DNA of 29,701 nucleotides from UBA7803 sp041686955 (GCA_041686955.1 JAWLCV010000050.1:1-29701), one strand, 5' to 3'; counted from the stretch's first letter, positions 14,503 through 23,648 are shown. Numbers and translations are program-made. Notes: generated from the letters alone by a model not told the origin.

Positions 14503-16935
14503 ATGCGACGACCGAACGATGCCGGCGCGGCGTGCGTGCTGTACCTGGGTGCTGCCGTCCTGGCCACCACCAGCCTGACTCCAGCGCTCGCGCAGGAGCG
14601 TGATCGCTCCGGGGTCATCGAGGAAATCATCGTCACTTCGCAGCGGCGCGCTGAAGCCATTCAGGACGTGCCCGTCTCGGTGACGGCGTTCAACCAGGAG
14701 GACATCGAGCGCGTCTCGCCGCGTACCCTGCGCGACCTGGATGCCATGGCGCCGAACGTGCGCATCGGCATGGTGACCGCGGCGCCGGGGCAGGGTGCCA
14801 TCTTCATCCGCGGCCTGGGCTACGCCGACGCCGAGAACAATCAGCCGCCGGCGGTGGGCATCATCATCGATGGAATCTACCAGGGCACCAATACCGGTCA
14901 GCTCATCGACACGTTCGACATCGAGCAGATCGAGATCAACCGCGGCCCGCAGGGCGTGCTCTACGGCAAGAACACCACAGGCGGCACCATCGTCGTCAAG
15001 CGGGCGCAGCCCAGGTTCAACGAGTTCGGCCTGGACGCAGCCGTCCAGCTTGGAACGGAGGACGAGCGGATCGCCAAGCTGAAGGTGAACGTGCCCCTGG
15101 TGGACGACGTGCTGGCCATGAAGCTCGGCGGCATTCACAAGGAGCGGGACGGCTTCTACGACAACATCACCCGCGGTGGCGATGCCGGCGCGGACGAGTA
15201 CGACGCCGTGACCTTCGCCCTGAAGTATGAGCCCAACGACCGCTTCGATGCGCTTTTCACCTATGACTGGATCGATCAGGGCGGGGATCTCCCGCCCCAG
15301 GACCCCCGCTGGAACGGCGACGATCCTTTCGTGAACGAGGCCGACCTGGACGAGCTCCAGAAGCTCGATGTCGACATGTACGGGCTCACCCTGAATGTTC
15401 GGCTCGGCTCGGCGAACCTCGAAAGCATCACGGGCTACATCGACTCCACGGACGTCTCGGGCCAGGACTTCGACGGTTCCACCCTGAACAGCCTGGCCAC
15501 GCCCATTGCCCAGCTCCATACCTTGCGCGACCGCGATTACGAGCAGTTCTCCCAGGAGCTGAAGCTCGCCGGTGACTTCAACGAGCGCTGGTCGTACATG
15601 GTGGGTGCGTTCTACTGGGACGCCGAGTTCGGCTTTCAGCAGGGCACCAACCAGGTGATCGCCATTCCCTCCCTGGCGTTGGGGCTGCCCGCAGGCACGC
15701 CGTGCGCGGTGGTGGCTCCGTTCCTGCCGTTTCCGCTGCTGTCGAGCCCACTGGAGCCGAGTCTCTGCCAGCTCCCGCCGGCGTTCACCATCCAGCTCAC
15801 GGAGGAGAAGGTCGAGTCGGTGGCGGTTTTCGGATCCGTGGACTGGCACGTCACGGACTCGCTCTCGTTGAGCGCCGGTTTGCGCTGGCTCGACGAGGAG
15901 AAGGACTTCGAGACCGCCTTCTATCAGGGCGTGCCGCCCACGGAAGGGCCCACCAATGCATTCGGGGTGTCGATCCTGCAGCCCACGGAACTGACGGGAC
16001 CGGCCATCGTCGGGCCGGTGGCGACGAAGGACAGCTGGGACGACACCTTGCTGAGGTTCGCCGCCAACTGGAACGTCACGGAGAACAACCTCCTCTACTT
16101 CACCTACGCCGAGGGCTTCAAGTCCGGGGGCATTCACAACCGGGGCGTGGATCCCGAGTTTCTCGCGTACGAACCGGAATCGGTGGAAAGCTACGAGATC
16201 GGCAGCAAGAACACGCTGCTTGACGGGCGGTTGCTGCTCAACGTCTCGGCCTTCTACACGGAGGTGCAGGACGCTCAGGCGGCGACGGTGATCACGCTGC
16301 CGAACAACCAGCCTCCGGGTACCAACACCATCGTCAACAACCTGCCGAAGCGGGAGATCCTCGGGCTCGAGGTCGAGACCCAGGCGAACCTGACGGAGAA
16401 TTTCTCGCTGCGTCTGGCCGCCGGCTACCTGGACGCCGAGACGAAGAGCTACAGCATCAGCTCGCGGCGCACCGGCTTCAACCCGGACGGCACCGCCTGT
16501 AACCCCTTCACCAACCCGGCGCTGTTCCCCAGCGCGCCGGCGACTCAGCCGAACAGTTGTCCGGACATCGACTTCGATGCCGTGGACGTGGGGTTCGTGC
16601 CGGACTGGAACTATTCCCTCACTGCCGCCTACGACCGCATGTTTCGCGGAGGCGAGTTCCACGGGTCCATCACCTACCGGGCGCAGGACGACTTCATCAT
16701 CGCGGGATCTCCGCCCAACGACTTCATCGTCGAGGACAGCTACGGCCTGCTCGATGCCCGGGTGAGTTACCAGTGGAATCTCGCCAACGACGACTATCTG
16801 CGGGTTTCGGTCTACGGCAAGAACCTCACCGACGAGGAGTACAAGGAGCAGATCCTCCTGCTCGGCGTGGACGGCGGCTTCCAGGGCTGGGGCCCGCCTC
16901 GCCAGGTGGCGCTGGAGGTGGTCTACTCCCGCTGA
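14503..16935 (+). CDS. TonB-dependent outer-membrane receptor
   Basis: Imports a scarce ligand across the outer membrane using TonB energy. Seen: 810 residues from ATG 14503 with GGGGAG upstream. A signal peptide ends at PALAQ (about 31), followed by a TonB-box region EEIIVTSQRR and a plug domain (about 45-160; VPVSVTAFNQEDIERVSP, GIIIDGIYQGTNTG, EINRGPQGVLYGKNTTGGTI). The long beta-barrel contains YAEGFKSGGIHNRG and VESYEIGSKNTLLDGRLLLN. It ends at VALEVVYSR with no stop or frameshift. Known: this subclass is abundant in gammaproteobacteria and sphingomonads and covers siderophores, plant and polycyclic compounds and sugars. The ligand cannot be read from sequence. A Cys pair lies in a predicted loop (about 410-425) and another near 665-685. 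The 3' end overlaps the converging PEP-CTERM gene by 13 bases. Confidence 0.93.
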   Translation: MRRPNDAGAACVLYLGAAVLATTSLTPALAQERDRSGVIEEIIVTSQRRAEAIQDVPVSVTAFNQEDIERVSPRTLRDLDAMAPNVRIGMVTAAPGQGAIFIRGLGYADAENNQPPAVGIIIDGIYQGTNTGQLIDTFDIEQIEINRGPQGVLYGKNTTGGTIVVKRAQPRFNEFGLDAAVQLGTEDERIAKLKVNVPLVDDVLAMKLGGIHKERDGFYDNITRGGDAGADEYDAVTFALKYEPNDRFDALFTYDWIDQGGDLPPQDPRWNGDDPFVNEADLDELQKLDVDMYGLTLNVRLGSANLESITGYIDSTDVSGQDFDGSTLNSLATPIAQLHTLRDRDYEQFSQELKLAGDFNERWSYMVGAFYWDAEFGFQQGTNQVIAIPSLALGLPAGTPCAVVAPFLPFPLLSSPLEPSLCQLPPAFTIQLTEEKVESVAVFGSVDWHVTDSLSLSAGLRWLDEEKDFETAFYQGVPPTEGPTNAFGVSILQPTELTGPAIVGPVATKDSWDDTLLRFAANWNVTENNLLYFTYAEGFKSGGIHNRGVDPEFLAYEPESVESYEIGSKNTLLDGRLLLNVSAFYTEVQDAQAATVITLPNNQPPGTNTIVNNLPKREILGLEVETQANLTENFSLRLAAGYLDAETKSYSISSRRTGFNPDGTACNPFTNPALFPSAPATQPNSCPDIDFDAVDVGFVPDWNYSLTAAYDRMFRGGEFHGSITYRAQDDFIIAGSPPNDFIVEDSYGLLDARVSYQWNLANDDYLRVSVYGKNLTDEEYKEQILLLGVDGGFQGWGPPRQVALEVVYSR

Positions 16936-17582
16936 CGCAAAAGCCGCACGAGCAGCAGCCCGAAGGCCAGCATCCCAAGGGTGCCGGCCTCCGGCACGTT
17001 GCGGCCGGGTCCGAACACGTCGAACCTCACGGCCGCGCCGTAATCGGTCCAGACGCCGTCTCCGTTGGGGTCTTGGCCGGGCGAGTCGAAGTGGGCCGCC
17101 AGCACCGAGATCTCAACCGAGGAAATGACATCGATGTCCAGCGACAAGGGCGCAGGCACGCTGAACGTGGCCCAGTCGTTCCCGGCGGAGTCCGAGAAGA
17201 TGAGCATGGATTCCAGGGACCCGGGGCCCGGATTGCCGCCCGTCGCCAGGCCCCGGAGCAGGTCGTCCCAGCCGTCGTCAGCGGCGTCGAGCACGTCTCC
17301 GTCTCCGGCGAGGACGAGGGGCCCCGTGGCGATGAACGCCTCGGAGAATCCCGGGCCCGCCGGGTCGGCCGCGGCGAAGCCGGCGCGCAGCGAGGTGATG
17401 ACGGCGCTTTGGCCGCTCAGCAACTCGTCCTGGCAGGCCCCGCTGCCGGCAGCGCCGCAGGAGTCCACGGTCCAGGACGCTATGAGTCCGGCGCTGGCCA
17501 ACGGGCTCGTCAGCAGGGCGATTGACAGAACGATCGAGCGGGGGAACGATACGGCACGGCCGCGCCTGTTTGTCGAATTCAT
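16923..17582 (-). CDS. PEP-CTERM-like sorting protein, variant VPEAG motif
   Basis: Seen: 219 residues from ATG 17582, with AGGAG in the preceding bases. A signal peptide comes first (FPRSIVLSIALLTSPLASAG), then an acidic, Gly/Asp/Ser-rich beta-type domain with two N-terminal Cys residues (SCGAAGSGACQ). The C-terminal tail is NVPEAGTLGM, a hydrophobic stretch LAFGLLLVRLL, then RQRE. Known: PEP-CTERM tails read VPEPGTLALL followed by a helix and basic residues; here the second Pro is Ala. Length and composition match small PEP-CTERM surface proteins with a lectin- or cohesin-like body, but I recognise no named domain. Inferred: exported and processed by an exosortase coded elsewhere. It is a different signal subtype from the VPLPA protein in this window. 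It is divergent from the aspartic protease gene (118-base gap). Confidence 0.8.
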   Translation of the reverse strand: MNSTNRRGRAVSFPRSIVLSIALLTSPLASAGLIASWTVDSCGAAGSGACQDELLSGQSAVITSLRAGFAAADPAGPGFSEAFIATGPLVLAGDGDVLDAADDGWDDLLRGLATGGNPGPGSLESMLIFSDSAGNDWATFSVPAPLSLDIDVISSVEISVLAAHFDSPGQDPNGDGVWTDYGAAVRFDVFGPGRNVPEAGTLGMLAFGLLLVRLLRQRE

Positions 17583-17699
17583 TTGGGCGCTCCTGATTCG
17601 CTGCGAGCACGCGTCGCGCCGCGCTCTCGAATCCAGTATGGGCGCCGGCGGCCGAAACACATTGAAAGACGTCATCCGCCCGCAGAGGAGACCGCGCCC

Positions 17700-18566
17700 A
17701 TGCAAAGACTTCGACTGGCAGCCTGCCTCGCGCTGGCGCTCGCTGCGGCCGCCGCGCCCGCCGAGCCGCTTCGGCTGTCGGGCCACCGGATCTTCGTGCC
17801 GGTGGTCGTCAACGGTGTCGCCACCGAGGCGCTGCTGGATTCGGGTGCGGAGATGACCCTGGTAGACGCGGCGTTCGCCCACCGGGTGGGGCTGAACCCG
17901 GAAGGCTCCGAGATGGCCAAGGGGACGGGGGGCGAGCAGCCCGTACGTTTCGCCCACGGAGTGAACCTGGAGAGCGTGGGGACGCGCCTCGAGGATCGCT
18001 CGGTGGCGGTGATGGACCTTTCCGACATCGCCCGTCGCCTGGTGGGCGAGCCCCTGACGGTGGTGCTGGGCCGGGAGCTATTCGACTCGGGCAGGTTCCT
18101 GCTGGATCTGCATTCCGGTGAGATCACCGCCGTGGACGCGGCCTCCGAGCCATCAGGGGTCCGCCTGCCTCTGCGCGATCACGCCGGCATCAAGCAGATG
18201 CCGGTACGGATCGAGGCGGTGGAGGTGCATGCGGACTTCGATCTCGGCAACGGCAGCGAGCTGCTCATCGGCCGTGACTTCGCCACTGCGCAGGGGCTCC
18301 TCGCACCCGATCGTCTCGTCGGCTCGAAGTCCGGCGGCGGTGTGGGCGGCGCGGTGAATCAGGATCTGGTGCGTATTCAGTCGCTCTCCGTGGCCGGGGT
18401 GGAGTTCGCCGACGTCACGGCTGCCGTGGACGCCACGGGGCACGCGGCGGACGCCAACGTCGGGGTCCCGCTGCTGCGCAACTTCGTGATCACCGTCGAC
18501 TTCCCCGGCAACGCGCTCTGGCTCGCTCCCGCGGAGGCGCCACGCCTCCCGGGGGAGGCACCCTGA
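17700..18566 (+). CDS. Exported two-lobed retropepsin-like aspartic protease
   Basis: Seen: 288 residues from ATG 17700 with AGAGGAG upstream. A signal peptide (about 1-21, ending APA) is followed by a first lobe FVPVVVNGVATEALLDSGAEMTLVD, with the catalytic Asp47 in a DSG triad and VVLGRELF downstream. A second lobe has ADFDLGNGSELLIGRDF, where a DLG sits at the matching place, followed by VGVPLLRNFVITVDFPGNALWLAP. Known: the bacterial aspartyl-protease family (Asp_protease_2) has DTGA/DSGA motifs and can be one- or two-lobed. Odd: the second motif is DLGN rather than D-T/S-G-A, so the second lobe may be only partly catalytic. Inferred: a periplasmic peptidase or binding protein. It is divergent from the PEP-CTERM gene, which makes a link to surface-protein processing possible but unproven. 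Confidence 0.82.
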   Translation: MQRLRLAACLALALAAAAAPAEPLRLSGHRIFVPVVVNGVATEALLDSGAEMTLVDAAFAHRVGLNPEGSEMAKGTGGEQPVRFAHGVNLESVGTRLEDRSVAVMDLSDIARRLVGEPLTVVLGRELFDSGRFLLDLHSGEITAVDAASEPSGVRLPLRDHAGIKQMPVRIEAVEVHADFDLGNGSELLIGRDFATAQGLLAPDRLVGSKSGGGVGGAVNQDLVRIQSLSVAGVEFADVTAAVDATGHAADANVGVPLLRNFVITVDFPGNALWLAPAEAPRLPGEAP

Positions 18567-18586
18567 TCGGCGCGCCGACGCAGGGT
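18560..18586. terminator. Hairpin in convergent gap, possible two-way terminator
   Basis: ACCCTG, A, TCGG, CGCG loop, CCGA, CG, CAGGGT. This is an imperfect ten-pair stem, with TCGGCGCGCCGA a perfect 12-base palindrome at its core. It covers the stop codons of the converging protease and thioredoxin genes. There is no T run on either side, so it may block or stabilise rather than act as a classic terminator. Confidence 0.45.
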
Positions 18587-19455
18587 CAGAACAGGAGCGC
18601 CGTCATCCGCCGCCGGTAGTCGCGCACCAGGGCTTCGTCGTCCACCACATTGAAGGCGTCCACCAGGGCTTGGCGGGGCAGTCCGTCCTGGTAGTTGCGG
18701 TTGCGCGCGAGCAGGTCCAGCAAGTGCAGGAGACCCTGTTCCGCCTCCCCGGCCATCACCAGGACCACGCCGAGCTGGTGCCGGGCCGCGGCGTCGTCCG
18801 GGTCGGCGGCAACGGCACGCTCCAGCTCTTCCCGGGGCGGCGCCTCTTCGAGCACGCGGGCGAAGCGGATCCGCGCCCAGGCTCGGGTCGCCCGCCGGTC
18901 CGCGCCCAGGTTGGCGGGCAGGGCTTCGATGAGGCTGGCCGCCTCCTCGTGCTCGCCCACGTCGAGCAATGCCAGCGCCAGCTCCAGTCGGCGCTCCGGC
19001 TGATCCGGCTCCGCGGCGACCGCGGCACGCAGGCGTTCCACCTCGGCGGCGGGATCCGCCGAGGTCGGTGCCGGAGCGGCCTCGCCGCTCACCGGCTCGA
19101 CGCCGTGCTCGGAGAGGAAACGGCGCACTTCGGATTCCGGCAGGGCGCCGGGGAAACCGCCGACGATGCGCCCCTCCTTCACCAGCATCACGGTGGGAAC
19201 CGAGCGGATCTGGAAATGCTGGGCCAGGGCCTGCTCGCGGTCCACGTCCACCTTGGCGAGGACCACGGCCCCGCCGTAGGCGTCCACGAGCTTCTCGAGG
19301 ATGGGGCCGAGGGCCTTGCAGGGTGCGCACCAGGTGGCCCAGAAATCCACCAGAACGGCGGTCTCCCGGGACTTTTCCAGCACGTCCCGCTCGAAGGTTG
19401 CGGCACTGACGTCGAAAACCCGCGGGGCCGAAGCTTGATCGGATGAGATGTTCAT
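18586..19455 (-). CDS. CnoX/YbbN-like thioredoxin-TPR protein
   Basis: Seen: 289 residues. A thioredoxin fold comes first (about 10-115), with active site WCAPC at 42-46 and the cis-proline SVPTVM. TPR-like helices follow from about 140 to the end (LELALALLDVGEHEEAASLIEAL; AADPDDAAARHQLGVVLVMAGE). Known: this is the plan of CnoX (YbbN), a cytoplasmic holdase that protects proteins under oxidative stress and hands them to GroEL/DnaK. In E. coli CnoX the CXXC is altered; this protein has the canonical CxPC pair, so it may also be redox active, as in CnoX of many other bacteria. ATG 19455 is chosen because it fits the family N terminus; no strong ribosome binding site is visible. It lies 44 bases downstream of the methyltransferase on the same strand. 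Confidence 0.9.
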   Translation of the reverse strand: MNISSDQASAPRVFDVSAATFERDVLEKSRETAVLVDFWATWCAPCKALGPILEKLVDAYGGAVVLAKVDVDREQALAQHFQIRSVPTVMLVKEGRIVGGFPGALPESEVRRFLSEHGVEPVSGEAAPAPTSADPAAEVERLRAAVAAEPDQPERRLELALALLDVGEHEEAASLIEALPANLGADRRATRAWARIRFARVLEEAPPREELERAVAADPDDAAARHQLGVVLVMAGEAEQGLLHLLDLLARNRNYQDGLPRQALVDAFNVVDDEALVRDYRRRMTALLF

Positions 19456-19499
19456 GACGTCGAGTATTTGGGCGCCCTTGGCGCGTTTCAAGGGTGACT

Positions 19500-20225
19500 T
19501 CAGTGGGGCCGGCGCAACAGGTCCACTCGATTGGGGATCTGGAACACATAGCCTTCGGGCCCGCGAAAGCCCTCGAACCTCGCCTTCACCCGGGCGAGCA
19601 GCTCCGGTGACAGGTCGTGCTCGGTGTGGGTGGCGCCGAGGACCCCGCGCTCGAACTGGGCGAACGAGTCGAGCCGGATGACGTTCTTGAAGAAGCGCTC
19701 CTCCACCAGCTCGAGCACGCCCTCCGTCACGGCCCGCCGAATGGCTTCGAAGGCTTCCCGGCGCACCACGGACTCGTCGTGAAACAGCCGCAGCACCTCG
19801 TTGAAGTCGCCGGCGAACACCGGCTCGGAGAGGTACGCCAGGCCTCCGGGCTTCAGCACCCGGCGAATCTCCCGGAGCGCCCGGTCCATCAGCGGCACCG
19901 GCACGTGGTGCAGCGACTTGAACATCACCACCGCGTCGAAGCTCGCGTCCGGCTCGTCGATGGCCTCGGCACCGTAGGCTCTGAACGTGACGGCCGGCAG
20001 ATCGGCGATGCGGAGATTCTTCCCGTGCTGAATCTCGTCCACCTCGGCGGCCACCACCGCGGTCGCGCCGCCGCGCTCCACCATCTGTCGGGTCTTCTCG
20101 GCGGCGCCGCAACCGAGCTCGAGCACGCGGGCGCCGCGCAGCGGCACCAGCTCCGAAAGCACGTCGAGCTCGTCCTGAATCGGTTGGGGATCGGGGCCCT
20201 GGAGCCGCATGGCGCTGATGTTCAC
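19500..20225 (-). CDS. Class I SAM-dependent methyltransferase
   Basis: Seen: 241 residues from a GTG start with GGAG five bases upstream. SAM-binding motif I is VLELGCGAAEKT (about 34-45). An acidic residue follows at the end of the next strand (AAEVDE), then FDAVVMFKSLHHVPVPLMDRALREIRRVLKPGGLAYLSEPVFAGDF, the UbiE-type post-I region and motif III. Length fits stand-alone small-molecule methyltransferases (Methyltransf_11 type). The substrate is not evident. The GTGA at the start overlaps the stop of a short upstream open frame, which may be a translated leader or small gene. Downstream, the thioredoxin-TPR gene begins 44 bases later, so the two may share a transcript. Confidence 0.87.
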   Translation of the reverse strand: MNISAMRLQGPDPQPIQDELDVLSELVPLRGARVLELGCGAAEKTRQMVERGGATAVVAAEVDEIQHGKNLRIADLPAVTFRAYGAEAIDEPDASFDAVVMFKSLHHVPVPLMDRALREIRRVLKPGGLAYLSEPVFAGDFNEVLRLFHDESVVRREAFEAIRRAVTEGVLELVEERFFKNVIRLDSFAQFERGVLGATHTEHDLSPELLARVKARFEGFRGPEGYVFQIPNRVDLLRRPH

Positions 20226-20359
20226 GGCATCTCCGGATGAGTGGGACAGGTCATTGTAGCCACCGCCACTTTACGTTCGTCAATGTGCTGGCGGATGTGT
20301 CCGAGCAAAATGGCCGAGAACCCGCAGCCGAGGCCGATCATGAGCACGCACTCCGTCAT
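20222..20359 (-). CDS. Possible 45-residue single-helix membrane peptide
   Basis: Seen: ATG 20359 to TGA 20222, with one hydrophobic helix (VLMIGLGCGFSAILLGHI) followed by a charged stretch (RQHIDERK) and a Cys/Pro-containing tail. The stop overlaps the methyltransferase GTG by four bases (GTGA). Most of it lies in the gap between the methyltransferase and the HiPIP gene; the first 20 bases are antisense to the HiPIP start. Third positions are mostly G or C. The ribosome binding site is weak. I do not recognise a family, and chance is possible. If real, it would be co-translated with the methyltransferase, and its layout recalls small one-helix inner-membrane proteins. Confidence 0.35.
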   Translation of the reverse strand: MTECVLMIGLGCGFSAILLGHIRQHIDERKVAVATMTCPTHPEMP

Positions 20360-20846
20360 CGCTTCGCGTCGCAGATTCCTCAAGCTCGCCGGCGGCACGG
20401 TGGCGCTCATTCCCCTGGTGAACCTGCACGGCTGCGCGGACGAAGGGGCCGAGCAGGGCACCGCGGATTCGGCGCCCACCCAGGCGCAGCCGGAGCCGCC
20501 GCCGCAGCCCGCTACGGCGAGCCCACCCCCCACGGCGCAGCAGACCGAGCCCGCCCCCGATGCCGCGCAGCCCGGCGCTGCCGGCGGGTCGAACGGCGCG
20601 GAAACCCCGGGGCAGCTGGCGAAGCTCGAGGAATCCGATCCCCAGGCCCAGGCGCTGGGCTACAAGCATTCCGCGGAAGAAGTGGATCAGACCGCCTTCC
20701 CCAGCTATCAGGCGGGGCAGCTCTGCTCGAACTGCACCCTGTTCCAGCCGGAACTGGGCGAGGACCCCTGGCATGGTTGTCAGATCTTTCCCGGTAAGCT
20801 GGTCAACGCCAACGGCTGGTGCAGCGCCTACGTGCCGGCCGGCTGA
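20340..20846 (+). CDS. High-potential iron-sulfur protein (HiPIP), Tat exported
   Basis: A periplasmic one-electron carrier with a [4Fe-4S] cluster. Seen: 168 residues. A twin-arginine signal SRRRFLKLAGG is at about 9-19, with the hydrophobic VALIPLVNL after it. A Cys follows at 32 (LHGC), then a Pro/Ala/Gln/Glu-rich linker of about 60 residues. The HiPIP core starts near 105 (LGYKHSAEEVDQTAFPSYQAGQLCSNC). The four cluster ligands are C129, C132, C147 and C161 (CSNC, WHGC, NGWC). Known: HiPIPs link the bc1 complex to reaction centres or oxidases in purple bacteria and other proteobacteria; most are soluble, a few are anchored. ATG 20340 is chosen because the Tat motif then sits at the usual distance. 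An ATG at 20310 would add ten residues. Confidence 0.93.
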   Translation: MSTHSVIASRRRFLKLAGGTVALIPLVNLHGCADEGAEQGTADSAPTQAQPEPPPQPATASPPPTAQQTEPAPDAAQPGAAGGSNGAETPGQLAKLEESDPQAQALGYKHSAEEVDQTAFPSYQAGQLCSNCTLFQPELGEDPWHGCQIFPGKLVNANGWCSAYVPAG

Positions 20847-21423
20847 GCGACGCCCCCGGCTGCCTCGCGTTCTGGGCCGCGCGCTCCTGTTCACGGCGCT
20901 GCAGGCGGCGGTACCGATGCCTTGCGCGCAGGCCCAGGAGCTCGGCGGACTGCGATTCCAAGCCGCCCTCAGCGGCGCCCAGGTGGTCCCGGCGGTGGAT
21001 GCCCAGAGCCAAGCCGTCGTCCGGGTGAGCTTCGATACCGCGTTCAGCGAGGCGCGCATCGCGTTCGACGTCGCGGGCGAGCCGCAGATCACCCGTGCAC
21101 GCATTCACTGCGGCCTGCCCGGGGAGGACGGCCCGGTGGTGCTCGGGCTGCTCGATCCGGGGCCGTTGCTGGAGATCGTGGACGAAACGGAGATCACGGT
21201 GGACAACGAGGACATGACGCCCACCGACTGCGTGCCCGGGATCGGCCGCCCGATACGCAACCTGGCGGCCCTGGCTTTCGCCATGCGCGAGGGCCTGGTG
21301 TACGTGCAGCTCGACACCCTGCGGTTCTCGAGCGGCGAGCTCCGGGGCCAGTTCCTGGAGGTTGGGGAGCTAGGTGAGCTCGAGTTGCCGGCCAACCGGC
21401 GGGGTTTTCTCCTCTCGCCTTGA
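20773..21423 (+). CDS. Exported CHRD-domain protein (start uncertain)
   Basis: Seen: a signal peptide (RVLGRALLFTALQAAVPMPCAQA) leads a CHRD-like domain: FQAALSGAQVVPAVDAQSQAVVRVSF, ARIHCGLPGEDGPVVLGLLD, LVYVQLDTLRFSSGELRGQF. The IH-x-G and GELRGQ motifs are diagnostic, and two Cys (IHCG and TDCVPG) could pair. Known: CHRD domains, first seen in chordin, occur in many exported bacterial proteins of unclear function. Start: no ATG, GTG or TTG lies just before the signal. The nearest upstream ATG (20773) overlaps the HiPIP end by 74 bases and gives a long charged leader. A CTG at 20860, 14 bases after the HiPIP stop, would give a compact signal peptide but would be unusual. It is probably co-transcribed with the HiPIP gene. 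Confidence 0.72.
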   Translation: MVVRSFPVSWSTPTAGAAPTCRPAERRPRLPRVLGRALLFTALQAAVPMPCAQAQELGGLRFQAALSGAQVVPAVDAQSQAVVRVSFDTAFSEARIAFDVAGEPQITRARIHCGLPGEDGPVVLGLLDPGPLLEIVDETEITVDNEDMTPTDCVPGIGRPIRNLAALAFAMREGLVYVQLDTLRFSSGELRGQFLEVGELGELELPANRRGFLLSP

Positions 21424-21529
21424 ATCTTCGACCCGTCGCCGTGGCCACAGCCCCTGGGCTGCGTTGTGGACGCCCGGATAAACCGCTAGCCTCTCGTCCA
21501 TCACGTTGGTTGCATTGTGGGGAGGAGGC

Positions 21530-22915
<1,386 letters not shown>

Positions 22916-22921
22916 GGTTCG

Positions 22922-22935
22922 GCGGCCGGGGCCGC
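22922..22935. terminator. Short GC hairpin in convergent gap
   Basis: GCGGCC, GG, GGCCGC: a six-pair stem with a two-base loop in the 21-base gap between converging genes. There is no T run. It could be a weak terminator or RNA end-stabiliser; chance is possible in GC-rich DNA. Confidence 0.3.
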
Positions 22936-22936
22936 G

Positions 22937-23191
22937 TCAGCGCCCGCTACGGCTGGTCCCCAGAAGGATCCGCTCCGGCCCCAGGTTACCGGCCAGCTCG
23001 TGAAGCTTCTCGTGCACGGATTCGTTGTTGAACTCCTGGATGTCCGACAGCGCGAAGCAGAACTCGGTGAGGCCCTCGAGCCATTCCCGCTGGCTTTCCG
23101 GGCCGAAGGGCTGTTCCCGGGCCTGATCGATGCGATACATGGCGGCGTCGAGCTTCTTCGCCGCTTCCTCGAGATGCTTGGGTACCGCCAT
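22937..23191 (-). CDS. Small helical protein, family not recognised
   Basis: Seen: 84 residues from ATG 23191 with AGGAG eight bases upstream. That places the start well inside a longer frame whose extra N terminus lacks support. The sequence is mainly amphipathic helix: HLEEAAKKLDAAMYRIDQAREQ, REWLEGLTEFCFALSDIQEFNNESVHEKLHELA. One Cys is present and there is no membrane segment or signal. It is probably a cytoplasmic helical bundle or dimer. I do not recognise its function. It lies 79 bases downstream of the MAPEG gene on the same strand and converges on the serine hydrolase. Confidence 0.72.
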   Translation of the reverse strand: MAVPKHLEEAAKKLDAAMYRIDQAREQPFGPESQREWLEGLTEFCFALSDIQEFNNESVHEKLHELAGNLGPERILLGTSRSGR

Positions 23192-23270
23192 GACTTTGCT
23201 CCTCGCGGTGGGGTCGGTTGGTGCTGTCCCTCGCAAGAATCGAGCCGCCAACCAAGGGCACCGGCTCGTC

Positions 23271-23648
23271 CTAGGCACCCACCAGGAACAGGCCCACCGT
23301 GCTGCCCCAGCCGATGAGCCAGGCCAGGGAGCGGAAGGTGGCGAGATCGGCGATGTAGCACAAACCGTGAGCGATGCGCGCGCCCACGAACACCATGGCC
23401 AGCAGATTCACCGTGGCCTGCGGAGCGCCCGCCAGGTGAGCGACGATCACGCCGGCGGCGAAGAAGGGGAAGGCTTCATAGCCGTTCTGCTCTGCCCAGT
23501 GCGCGCGTTGCGCGGCACCGCTGACGCCGGCCAGGTATTGCCGCGGCGCCCGGTTGTCGTAGCCACCGCCGCCGGTGGTCTTGGCGTAGCCCACCCAGGC
23601 CAGCGGCAACAGGCCGGCGATCAATACGCACCAGAATGCGATGGTCAC
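23271..23648 (-). CDS. MAPEG-family membrane protein
   Basis: Seen: 125 residues from a GTG at 23648, chosen because GGAGGGGG lies just upstream; the longer frame from 23678 has none. Four hydrophobic helices are visible: VTIAFWCVLIAGLLPLAWVGY, then AFPFFAAGVIVAHLAG, VNLLAMVFVGARIAHGLCYI and SLAWLIGWGSTVGLFLVGA. The loop motif RAHWAEQNGYEAFPFF matches the RAxxNxxExxP pattern of the family, followed by the ARIxH motif. Known: MAPEG proteins include glutathione transferases and related enzymes of membranes; most bacterial members are uncharacterised. Length is typical. It sits downstream of TetR on the same strand. Confidence 0.87.
   Translation of the reverse strand: MTIAFWCVLIAGLLPLAWVGYAKTTGGGGYDNRAPRQYLAGVSGAAQRAHWAEQNGYEAFPFFAAGVIVAHLAGAPQATVNLLAMVFVGARIAHGLCYIADLATFRSLAWLIGWGSTVGLFLVGA

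Noticed and set aside
14290..16662. Very long minus-strand open frame continuing the mscS frame upstream to 16662
   Set aside because: It is antisense to the TonB receptor, whose plug and barrel motifs are clear. The mscS ATG at 14289 has an AGGAGGG and a signal peptide. The extension is a high-GC artefact.
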